Assembly (NCBI GenBank): GCA_021737945.1
Contig: JAIPCX010000009.1
Span: 1 to 64,000, forward strand
From: Polynucleobacter sp.
GTDB lineage: Bacteria; Pseudomonadota; Gammaproteobacteria; Burkholderiales; Burkholderiaceae_D
DNA: 64,000 bases
Reading direction: 5' to 3'
Both the position numbers and the translations under genes were made by a program. Positions 18,146 to 25,414 of the stretch are shown here, one piece after another (position 1 is the stretch's first letter; each line of letters opens with the position of its first letter). Under the pieces are notes generated by a model. That model was not told the origin of the DNA and did not search any database. It saw only the letters and a list, made by a program, of their open reading frames with translations.

Positions 18146-18730
18146 TTAAATAAGTTCGATCGCATCAGCGAGTCTCGCGGCAGTGCCGACTAACGAAGCC
18201 CGTTCTAGTCGCCTTAGAAATTCGTCTGGGGTGAAAGGCGGATTTTTTAAGCGCGCCCGAACATGTTTGATAGCAGTGAGTGCATGAAAGGGCTCAAGGG
18301 AGAGTTGTAGTGGAATGAACTCATCAGGATGAATAACTTCGACGCCATGAATCTCTAGCGTGTCGGATGGAAAATCTTTTAAATTCGACGTGATAATGCA
18401 GTCAGCTTGCCCGATGATTGCCGCGGCCAGTACGTGGCGATCATTTAAATCAGGAAGTGTGAGATTCGCAATTAAATACTGGTACTTGTCCTGATCAATT
18501 TCCCAATCCGGTATAGCTTTATGCAAATTTTGCTGACGATAAGTTATTTGTTCATCAGTTAGATCAGGCCGATCTTTCTTTAATGATGTTGTCCATTCAC
18601 GATCTATGTCGGCAGACCATTTCGCTGTAAAAAGACCCTCAATAGAAAGTTGAATAAGTATGTCTGCAATGGTTACTGGGTACAAAACACAGGCGTCAAG
18701 AACGGCGGTGTATTTGGCCGTACCCGCCAT
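18146..18730 (-). CDS. PIN-domain protein, probable toxin of a type II TA pair
   Basis: A 194-residue protein with the PIN nuclease pattern. The first acidic residue is in YTAVLDACVLYP (residues 7-18), and the later acidic cluster is LPDLNDRHVLAAAIIGQADCIITSNLKDFP around residues 92-121. PIN enzymes cleave RNA using four acidic residues and a metal. The start overlaps the stop of the HTH gene by one base (TAATG), which fits an antitoxin-toxin operon. The protein is longer than VapC (about 130) and resembles the larger PIN subgroup. Confidence 0.8.
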   Translation of the reverse strand: MAGTAKYTAVLDACVLYPVTIADILIQLSIEGLFTAKWSADIDREWTTSLKKDRPDLTDEQITYRQQNLHKAIPDWEIDQDKYQYLIANLTLPDLNDRHVLAAAIIGQADCIITSNLKDFPSDTLEIHGVEVIHPDEFIPLQLSLEPFHALTAIKHVRARLKNPPFTPDEFLRRLERASLVGTAARLADAIELI

Positions 18731-19209
18731 TAAAGCAGCCCTAATTCCTGCGCTTGATTTGCTAGCGCATCCATCGCCTCGTCTTGCGCCATACGGATTT
18801 TGTTTTTGTAATTAACGAGGTCTTCATAGACGATTCTTCTGTGTGAGCCGACCATAACGAACGGTATCTTTCCTTCTTTTAGAAGCTTGGTTAAAAAGGG
18901 TCTTGAAACATTTAAGAATTGTGCCGCTTGAACCGTTGTTAGTGTTTGCCCTTTGGGCAATAACACAACAGTTTTACCTTCTGCCATCGCGCCTAAAATG
19001 GTTGCTACAAAACGCAGCACTTTCGGAGGCAGTTCCAGGATAGGAGTTTCTGCAGTAATTTTTTTTGCGTCATCTGAAAGCAGGGCAATTTTGTTTGCTC
19101 GCGAATGGTCCAGAGCGCTGACAATGCATCGTTGTGCCGCACGAACAAGCACACTTTCCGTGTCCGTCAGGGCAGCGTCTTTGCTGTCGATATCGATAGT
19201 TTCATGCAT
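18730..19209 (-). CDS. Excisionase-type HTH protein, probable antitoxin
   Basis: A 159-residue protein with a central MerR/excisionase-like DNA-binding helix-turn-helix: TLTTVQAAQFLNVSRPFLTK followed by LLKEGKIPFVMVGSHRRI and a helical C-terminus. This arrangement is found upstream of PIN-domain toxins as an antitoxin and autorepressor. It is translationally coupled to the PIN gene. Confidence 0.8.
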   Translation of the reverse strand: MHETIDIDSKDAALTDTESVLVRAAQRCIVSALDHSRANKIALLSDDAKKITAETPILELPPKVLRFVATILGAMAEGKTVVLLPKGQTLTTVQAAQFLNVSRPFLTKLLKEGKIPFVMVGSHRRIVYEDLVNYKNKIRMAQDEAMDALANQAQELGLL

Positions 19210-19609
19210 AAAAAATCACCTCGATTTCAATAATCACAATGCAAAAGTGGGTAGAGCTCACACATCATAAGTGAAATAACTGAAACGAGCGTCAAATTTT
19301 ACGAGGGTACTGATAGTTTTGACCGTGATCAGATCCAGACTATCTTGAGCCTTGCCAATCAGGCTGCTTACAAATACAGGGGTTTCCAAAATCAAATTAA
19401 AGAATGCTTTATTTTGATTTCCTTATTTAAAGCATTCTTTGAATGGGGCGTTCCCCTGGTTGGTAATTGATTTAGACAACTTTTGCCAAGAAATTACTTA
19501 AGGCAAACCAAGCTATTTCATTATGCGCATAGCGACGGTTTCCCCACTGGAACGCTCCTTGCTATCAGTCCCTGCTGTACAGATTTCCAACAGCGTGCAT
19601 CGGGACCCT
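19210..19609. other. 400-bp gap upstream of tolC with a 13-bp inverted repeat
   Basis: No credible gene is seen here. AAAGAATGCTTTA at 19399-19411 has its exact reverse complement TAAAGCATTCTTT at 19428-19440, with a 16-base AT-rich spacer. It lies about 170 bases before the chosen tolC start and could be an operator or a leader hairpin. The divergent promoters of the HTH gene and tolC must also fall in this gap, but no convincing -35/-10 pair was identified. Confidence 0.5.
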
Positions 19610-21181
19610 ATGCCCAGCAATAACAACCCAAGTTTTTTCGCCAAAGCCAGCCTAGTGCTGATGCTTTGCGTGATGTTTTTGCACGCGCATTCATCACAGG
19701 CAATGAGCTTGATGGAGGCCTATCGGTCCGCGCTAAGTCACGACCCTATTTATCGATCAGCCCAACATGAAAACGCCGCCGGCCAAGAGTCACGCGAAAT
19801 TGGCCGCTCCGCCATATTGCCGTCTGCAGGTTTGAGCTATGGCTATGCCAGTAATTCAGCTGAACTCACGCGCAATGGCAGCACCGACCCCTATCGCTAT
19901 GACAGCAAAATGTTGTCCGTCATCCTAAGACAACCCTTGTTCAGCCCAGAAGCATTGGCGCGCTACAAACAAGGCGCCATTCAATCCGATTACAGCGACG
20001 CCGTCTTTACAGCCAAATCACAAGAACTCATGGTGCGATTAGTTAGCGCCTATTTAGAAACGCTCGCTGCAGGCGATCAGGTGCGCTTACTCATCGCCCA
20101 ACGCGATGCCTTAATTGAGCTGCAAGAAGTTAATCGTCGCCGTTTGGATAAAGGCGAAGGCACCAAAACCGAAGTACTCGAAACTCGCGCTCGTGCCGAA
20201 CTCGCACAAGCGCAATTACTCGAAGCGAAAGATACCCACGACAACGCCATGCGTAAGCTGCGCGCCATCATAGGTAAAGATATTGATAGCGTTCGCACAC
20301 TACCCAAAACCATGTCCGTGTTTGCCTTGCAGCCCGTGACCATTCAAGAATGGGAAGCACTCGCCCGCGAAAACAATCCATTCGTAAGAGCGCGACGCTT
20401 TCTAGTTGCATCGTCAGAGCAGGATGTCAAAAAGAATCAAGCCGGCCATTTGCCGCGCATAGAACTCGTCGCATCACATAGCCGCAGCATTTCCGATTCT
20501 GTTCTTATGTATAACCAGCAAAATGTCGTTAACTCTGTTGGCATACAACTCAACTTACCGATTTTTTCAGGTGGTGCTACATCCGCCGGTGTGCGTCAAG
20601 GCGCAGATTTATTAAGTAAGTCGCGTGCAGATTTAGATGAAAGTATCAGCAACGTACTCATAGAAATACGACGTCAATATAATTTATTAGTGAGTAGCCA
20701 GGCCCGCATAGAAGCCTTGTTCAATGCCGAGAGTTCAGCGCAAGAAGCATTAATCGCTATGCGCAAAAGTATTATTGGTGGCTTGCGTATCAATGTCGAT
20801 TTGCTCAATGCACAGCAGCAGTTATATTCAACCCAGCGCGATCTCGCGCAAGCGCGTTATGGCTATTTACTCGCGTATATGCGCTTGCATGATGCAGCGG
20901 GTTTGCTCACCGAAGACTCATTGCAAAAAATCGATCGTGAATTTTTAGTCGCAGCAGATGCAACCGTCGAAGTACCCGCAACCGCATGCACCGGTGCGCG
21001 ACATGCACACTGCAAATCAAAACCATCCGAAGTTTTTACTAGTGCTGCTTTAGAAAAAGAACAGTCACTGTTAGTAGTGGCCGATCCCAATGCAATTGGA
21101 GATGAAGCGGTGTTGTGGCGCGAAACTAAGAGCGGCAAGAAAAAATCGTCGCGTAAAGCCAAAAAGCCAAATTTAAACTAG
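19610..21181 (+). CDS. TolC-family outer membrane channel protein (type I secretion, first set)
   Basis: A 523-residue outer membrane factor. A signal peptide (LVLMLCVMFLHAHSSQAMS) precedes SLMEAYRSALSHDPIYRSA, the usual TolC opening. Two coiled-coil halves follow (for example LIELQEVNRRRLDKGEGTKTEVLE and LRINVDLLNAQQQLYSTQRDLAQARY). The C-terminus is extended and ends in a Lys-rich tail. The track ORF starts 29 codons earlier; I prefer the ATG at 19610, directly before the signal peptide. It is separated from the prtD-hlyD genes by about 2.4 kb of TA genes, which may have been inserted. Confidence 0.85.
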   Translation: MPSNNNPSFFAKASLVLMLCVMFLHAHSSQAMSLMEAYRSALSHDPIYRSAQHENAAGQESREIGRSAILPSAGLSYGYASNSAELTRNGSTDPYRYDSKMLSVILRQPLFSPEALARYKQGAIQSDYSDAVFTAKSQELMVRLVSAYLETLAAGDQVRLLIAQRDALIELQEVNRRRLDKGEGTKTEVLETRARAELAQAQLLEAKDTHDNAMRKLRAIIGKDIDSVRTLPKTMSVFALQPVTIQEWEALARENNPFVRARRFLVASSEQDVKKNQAGHLPRIELVASHSRSISDSVLMYNQQNVVNSVGIQLNLPIFSGGATSAGVRQGADLLSKSRADLDESISNVLIEIRRQYNLLVSSQARIEALFNAESSAQEALIAMRKSIIGGLRINVDLLNAQQQLYSTQRDLAQARYGYLLAYMRLHDAAGLLTEDSLQKIDREFLVAADATVEVPATACTGARHAHCKSKPSEVFTSAALEKEQSLLVVADPNAIGDEAVLWRETKSGKKKSSRKAKKPNLN

Positions 21182-21252
21182 CAATTTGGCACCCCATTGC
21201 ACTAGCAGCTTGATAATCCCATCACACTGACACCTTTGATAAGGGCTTTGCT

Positions 21253-21552
21253 ATGGGATTCATTCGCAAAACTATTACCCTGACCGATCTACAAGACCGC
21301 AGCGTAAAAACTAAAATCGACGCAGGGCATTACTCCAACGATAGTGAGCGCAGTGCTGAAATGGAATCTATACGCACAGCACTAATTAAAGGCGAGGCTA
21401 GCGGAAAGGCCAAGCATTTTGATACTGAATCGTTCATGCGAAAAATGCGTGCAAGACTCCCTTCAAATAAGCTTGAAGACCTAGAACTCAATGCTATCGC
21501 CGATTCACGCGCCAATGATTTAGTAATTAAGGTCAGCCTGGATGACCTATGA
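21253..21552 (+). pseudogene. ParD-like antitoxin with an internal deletion and a foreign tail
   Basis: A 99-residue reading frame that begins like ParD (RKTITLTDLQDRSVKTKIDAGHYSNDSE). It then jumps directly to the later ParD segment RSAEMESIRTALIKGEASG. The stretch of about eleven residues that normally links them (the RDLIRRxQE-like helix of the ribbon-helix-helix domain) is missing. After FDTESFMRKMRAR the sequence no longer looks like ParD. No ParE toxin follows. It is read as a decayed or chimeric antitoxin; a functional orphan cannot be excluded. Confidence 0.6.
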
Positions 21553-21583
21553 GCTTGCATTCTTCGGGGGGGTGTCGAGCTAG
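21542..21583 (+). pseudogene. Possible RelE-toxin N-terminal stub
   Basis: An ATG that overlaps the end of the ParD-like gene encodes MTYELAFFGGVSS and then stops. MTYELAF is a common opening of RelE-type toxins, and the overlap resembles a relB-relE junction. The frame breaks at a run of seven G residues. The piece is too short to be certain; it is offered as a remnant of a toxin gene. Confidence 0.3.
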
Positions 21584-21672
21584 CCTAAATAGGCTAAAAC
21601 GCATCGAAATAAGAATATTTACTGCGCAGTGAATATTACGTTTTCACTGAATATTGGCAAGTCGGATTTAAA

Positions 21673-21757
21673 CTTATCACGAACCGACGACGTTGAAATT
21701 ACACGCGGCGCGGTATTCGCATGCGCCTAGAAACGTTTAGCTATGTACAACCTTGCC
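21673..21757. repeat. Imperfect direct repeat, copy 1 (flanks higBA)
   Basis: This 85-bp stretch shares CCGACGACGTT, AAATTAC, GCATGC, CCTAGAAA and TTAGCTATG blocks, in the same order and spacing, with 22573-22656. The copies are 900 bp apart and enclose the higBA genes, suggesting cassette-like insertion or duplication. Confidence 0.65.
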
Positions 21758-21782
21758 TTGATGCTAGATTTTCTTCTTGGTT

Positions 21783-22145
21783 TTAGCTGTCGCCGATTAG
21801 ACTTTCAGCAGGAATCCCAAGCCCTTTGTGCAACCTTCGAATCATTGGCAACGTCAGCGGACGTCTCTTGGAAAGCACTTCATAAACTCTGTTTGACCTT
21901 CCTATCATGGGTTCGAGGTCTTTTACTCCCAGACCTGCTTGCTCCATTCTGAATTTGATAGCTTCTATCGGATCGGGCGGATCGATGCTGTAATGTTTGG
22001 CTTCATACGCTTCGATCAGCATCACCATGATCTCGAAGCGATCTGCTTCGATCGAGCCCGGCTCTGGTTCAGCATCAAAATAGGGAGCGACCGCCGCCAA
22101 GGCAGCCTCATAATCTTGCTCAGTTCGAATTGGCTTAATTTCCAT
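21783..22145 (-). CDS. higA: HigA-family antitoxin (XRE-type)
   Basis: A 120-residue antitoxin. The N-terminal part (IKPIRTEQDYEAALAAVAPYF) is the toxin-binding segment of the COG5499 HigA group, and the C-terminal half carries an XRE-type helix-turn-helix (GLGVKDLEPMIGRSNRVYEV through LPMIRRLHKGLGIPAE). It follows higB by 4 bases, the reversed toxin-first order typical of higBA. It likely neutralises HigB and represses the operon through the palindrome upstream of higB. Confidence 0.88.
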   Translation of the reverse strand: MEIKPIRTEQDYEAALAAVAPYFDAEPEPGSIEADRFEIMVMLIEAYEAKHYSIDPPDPIEAIKFRMEQAGLGVKDLEPMIGRSNRVYEVLSKRRPLTLPMIRRLHKGLGIPAESLIGDS

Positions 22146-22149
22146 CTGA

Positions 22150-22449
22150 TTAACCTCCTACCTTAGTGGCGTCGATCCTGTCGTATTCAGCATGAGTGCC
22201 GACAAACTTGATGTACACAACGCCCAACTTATACGCAACGGCGACAATCAGTCGATGTTGGTTGCCTTTTATGTTGAATACCACGCGATTGCCAGCTACA
22301 AAACTGGCGGTCACGAACTGTCTTTTAATGTCCTGAGAGTTTAGCCACTTGGCATTCCTAACCTCGTCGTACCATGCGCGTAATGCTTGCTCGGCATTTG
22401 GATGCTTTTCCCAGTAGGCGATAAGTGTCTTTTTTGAAATCACTCTCAT
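22150..22449 (-). CDS. higB: HigB-family mRNA interferase toxin
   Basis: A 99-residue RelE-fold toxin. Family features are MRVISKKTLIAYWEKHPNAE at the N-terminus, AWYDEVRNAKWLN, the NRVVFNIKGNQHRLIVAVAY core and the end VYIKFVGTHAEYDRID. It should cleave ribosome-bound mRNA. The track starts at GTG 22455; the ATG at 22449 is two codons in and fits family starts better. It is encoded upstream of higA on the minus strand. Confidence 0.9.
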   Translation of the reverse strand: MRVISKKTLIAYWEKHPNAEQALRAWYDEVRNAKWLNSQDIKRQFVTASFVAGNRVVFNIKGNQHRLIVAVAYKLGVVYIKFVGTHAEYDRIDATKVGG

Positions 22450-22459
22450 GCTCACATGG

Positions 22460-22478
22460 TAGTCCCAAAATGGGACTA
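22460..22478. promoter_or_regulatory. Palindromic operator upstream of higB
   Basis: TAGTCCCA at 22460-22467 and TGGGACTA at 22471-22478 are exact inverted copies with a 3-base spacer. The site lies 11 bases upstream of the higB start, where HigA would bind to repress its own operon. The role is inferred from symmetry and position. Confidence 0.75.
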
Positions 22479-22572
22479 TATCAAGTAGGCCTCCTGCAAA
22501 ACCGATCCGTGCCCTGATCTATTAAATTGCGCATGTACCGAAAGGAATGGACGCAGCAGCCCACCTCTTAGC

Positions 22573-22656
22573 CCTATCGCAAACCGACGACGTTAAAATT
22601 ACCTGGGACACGTTCTTGGCATGCACCTAGAAAGGTTAGCTATGCACAAGCTTGCG
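22573..22656. repeat. Imperfect direct repeat, copy 2 (flanks higBA)
   Basis: This is the partner of 21673-21757. It keeps the blocks ACCGACGACGTT, AAAATTAC, GGCATGC, CCTAGAAA and GTTAGCTATG. Its right end overlaps the last codons of the minus-strand transglutaminase-like gene, so an insertion here could have altered that protein's C-terminus. Confidence 0.65.
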
Positions 22657-23175
22657 CGAACTCGCCAGCATCGCATCTAGGTGTTCAATTAGTTGGCCCG
22701 CATATAAATTGAGATCGGCTTCATTCTCTTGCGGCGGCGTAGAGTCAACACCATCAGGTGGTTGATGCCACCAGAGTCGGTCGCTAGCCGAAATATTGTA
22801 TTGACCCAAAATTTGTGAGGGGCGGTTGAATCGTTGCACCAGCAACGAATCTGGAAAGGCTACGCCAGCCGCTTCATGAAAGTGATAAACGGATGCATCA
22901 ATAAAGTAGTCGCCAACGCGGCAAGCGACATGACCATCCCAGCCACCACCAGGCTCTGGTTTGCTGCCTAAAAAGCCCAGCACAATGCTGTCAGCCGGGC
23001 GCGATAGCCAAATTTGGCAGGGCATGAGTTCACTTCGGATACGGTAGTGAGTTAGTACTCGTTGTAGCAAGCGCGCATTAAACACGCAAAAGGTTCTGTA
23101 CTTCTCCGGCACGACTTCGTAATACTGTCGAGTGACGAGTTGCAAAAATCTTAATTCAAGCTCGAGTGCATTCAT
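22636..23175 (-). CDS. Transglutaminase-like cysteine-peptidase-fold protein
   Basis: A 179-residue protein whose layout suggests a transglutaminase or NAT-type Cys-His-Asp triad: a helix with cysteine (YRTFCVFNARLLQRVL, about residues 27-42), a histidine in GWDGHVACRVG and an aspartate in DYFIDASVYHF. This assignment comes from motif order only. The ATG at 23175 is chosen because the track leader has no family feature. Its last codons lie in the direct repeat that flanks higBA. Substrate and role are unknown. Confidence 0.5.
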   Translation of the reverse strand: MNALELELRFLQLVTRQYYEVVPEKYRTFCVFNARLLQRVLTHYRIRSELMPCQIWLSRPADSIVLGFLGSKPEPGGGWDGHVACRVGDYFIDASVYHFHEAAGVAFPDSLLVQRFNRPSQILGQYNISASDRLWWHQPPDGVDSTPPQENEADLNLYAGQLIEHLDAMLASSRKLVHS

Positions 23176-23584
23176 ATACTTGCAAAAGGGCTTACAAATC
23201 AGCCTGTCAGGCAGGGAACGCAAAACACCTAGTCATAGTATTTACATGTCTGAAAAGAGAAAGTTAAATATCCATAATTATTGATAAATAGTAAATTCTT
23301 TGAATTATGAAAGCTGATGTCGCATACGCAATTAGACTTTGGATATTTTGAGAGTAAGTATCAGCCTAACGCGTAGGCATTCAGCAAAATCTCAGCATTG
23401 CTAGGCAAATCCTCTCCCCCTGTCACCGGCTCGACGAAACACCGGGTATCAAACTTGCTAAAGAAGCCGTGTAAAAGAAAAAACGCCGGTATCCGACGTT
23501 CTTTCGACATGGGCTGTGCGCAGTAGTTGCGCAGTCGTAGCACTAACCAGCAAAAAATTAATCGACGTGAATCGGAGCAGTGGC
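23176..23584. other. 409-bp AT-rich gap upstream of the first type I secretion operon
   Basis: No gene is supported here; the 85-codon antisense ORF at 23361-23618 has no recognisable feature. A weak promoter-like pair (TTGATA at 23281-23286 and ATTATG at 23304-23309, 17 apart) is the only candidate seen. The gap probably holds the promoter of the prtD-prtD-hlyD operon. Confidence 0.4.
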
Positions 23585-25414
23585 ATGACCCGACCAAGCG
23601 ATGCACCCGCAACCTCACTACTAGAAAACGTAGTCAGGGCGCAGTCGCGCTATTTCAAATGGGCCGCGCTGATCAGTATCTTGACCAGCCTGCTAGCAAT
23701 TACACCCACCATCTACATGATGGTGGTGTACAACCGCGTCGTCACCAGTCGTAACGAAACCACCTTAATGATGTTTTTAATCTGCGCGATCGGCTTATAC
23801 GCGTTGATGGAAATCTTAGAACTCGTCCGTACACGATTACTGCATGTCGCCGGTTGGCGCATCGATCATGCTTTGCGTGATCGCATCCATGATCAAACCT
23901 ACTCCGCAAGCCGATTACAAAAACCGGTAGGCACGCAAGCCTTTACCGACATGCGCATGATTCGCGAATTCATGGGTTCACCCGCATTGGGCGCCATACT
24001 CGATAGTCCATCGTCAATCTTATTTTTAGTGGCGATTAGTGTCATGAATCCTTGGTTGGCTGTTACATCGCTTTTAATCGCACTGGTGCAAACCTTCATC
24101 GGTGTACGCACCGAGAAAAAAACTTTACCCGCATTAGCCGCCGCTACGCGCGCGCACATGCAGGCACAAACCAATTTGTCGGGCGTGCTGCGCAATGCGC
24201 AAGTCGTCTCGGCAATGGGTATGAAAGACGCGCTCTATAAACGCTGGGTGACATTGCAACGCGTATTTTTAATCAGGCAAGCACAAGCCTCAGATATGGC
24301 CGGCAGCAACAGCGCCACCTCAAAATTTATTCAAACACTACAAGGCTCATTGTTATTGGGCTTGTCATGTTGGCTCACACTCAAAGGCGTATTAATGGGT
24401 GGTGGCGCCATGATGATCGTGGCTTCGATGTTGGGTGGTCGAGTACTTGCGCCATTAGTAACCGTCATAGGATCCTGGCGCCAAGTCGTGTATGCGCGCC
24501 AAGCGTGGTATCGCTTAGATGACTTTTTAGGAAACGACCATCAACCAACCCGCAACATGTCCTTACCTCAACCCGAAGGTGTTCTCACCGTTGAAGGTTT
24601 GCATGTACAAGCACCGAATAGCGAAACGCTGCTGATTAAAAACGTCAGCTTTGCAGCGCTACCCGGTGAAACTTTATTAATTGCCGGACCCTCAGCGGCA
24701 GGTAAAACTACACTCGCACGAACCCTCGTAGGAGCATGGCCCGCAACCGCCGGCAAAGTGCGACTCGATGGCGCTGATTTGCATGCCTGGAATAAAACCG
24801 AGCTCGGTCCGCACATAGGTTACTTGCCACAAAGCGTAGAACTCTTTGATGGCACACTCGCAGAAAACATCGCACGCTTTGAAGCGCCCGCTAGCGAATT
24901 AAATAAAGAAAAAATCCAAACAGCGATTGATTTATGCGGCCTCACTGAGTTTGTAAACAGCCTGTCTAACGGCATGCATACCCGCATTGGTGACGACGGT
25001 GCGTTCTTATCAGGCGGTCAACGCCAACGCGTAGGCATCGCACGAGCAATTTATGGCGATCCAAAATTCGTGGTTTTAGATGAACCCAATTCCAACTTAG
25101 ACGAAGCCGGCGAGCAAGCACTCAACAACACGCTTCAAGCCTTAAAAGAGCGGCAGTGCACAACCATCGTTATATCGCATCGCACTAGCATTTTGCCCGC
25201 GATCGATCACATACTGATATTGCGAGATGGCATAGCGCGCTTATACGGCACGCGTGATGAAGTACTCAGTCGCCTCGACGCACCGCGCTCCATAACGCCA
25301 GAGCAAAGACATTTAGAAAACGAAGCTGAACAACAAGCGCAACAACAATCGCAGCTGAATGCCAGCGTTGCTAGTCATCGCGCAGCAAATCCTGTTTTAG
25401 CAGGTGCCGCATGA
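23585..25414 (+). CDS. Type I secretion ABC transporter, PrtD family (first of a tandem pair)
   Basis: A 609-residue exporter half: an N-terminal membrane domain (about residues 20-310) without a C39-like domain, then an ATPase. Walker A is GPSAAGKTTL, the signature is LSGGQRQRVGIARA and Walker B is FVVLDEPNSNLDE. The C-terminus is extended by a Gln/Ala-rich tail. The ATG at 23585 has a GGAG site, whereas the track start at 23516 does not. It overlaps the next ABC gene by 4 bases (ATGA). It should form the inner membrane part of a type I secretion complex. Confidence 0.9.
   Translation: MTRPSDAPATSLLENVVRAQSRYFKWAALISILTSLLAITPTIYMMVVYNRVVTSRNETTLMMFLICAIGLYALMEILELVRTRLLHVAGWRIDHALRDRIHDQTYSASRLQKPVGTQAFTDMRMIREFMGSPALGAILDSPSSILFLVAISVMNPWLAVTSLLIALVQTFIGVRTEKKTLPALAAATRAHMQAQTNLSGVLRNAQVVSAMGMKDALYKRWVTLQRVFLIRQAQASDMAGSNSATSKFIQTLQGSLLLGLSCWLTLKGVLMGGGAMMIVASMLGGRVLAPLVTVIGSWRQVVYARQAWYRLDDFLGNDHQPTRNMSLPQPEGVLTVEGLHVQAPNSETLLIKNVSFAALPGETLLIAGPSAAGKTTLARTLVGAWPATAGKVRLDGADLHAWNKTELGPHIGYLPQSVELFDGTLAENIARFEAPASELNKEKIQTAIDLCGLTEFVNSLSNGMHTRIGDDGAFLSGGQRQRVGIARAIYGDPKFVVLDEPNSNLDEAGEQALNNTLQALKERQCTTIVISHRTSILPAIDHILILRDGIARLYGTRDEVLSRLDAPRSITPEQRHLENEAEQQAQQQSQLNASVASHRAANPVLAGAA

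Noticed and set aside
21743-21952. Plus-strand ORF of 69 codons opposite higA
   Set aside because: It is a shadow of higA in the complementary frame; higA has strong family motifs and higB coupling.
21673-22656. Integron attC sites flanking higBA
   Set aside because: The direct repeats do not show the paired R and L boxes or the internal symmetry expected for attC, and no integrase is present.
23361-23618. Minus-strand ORF of 85 codons upstream of the first prtD gene
   Set aside because: It overlaps the start of the exporter gene, has no recognisable motif and no ribosome site.
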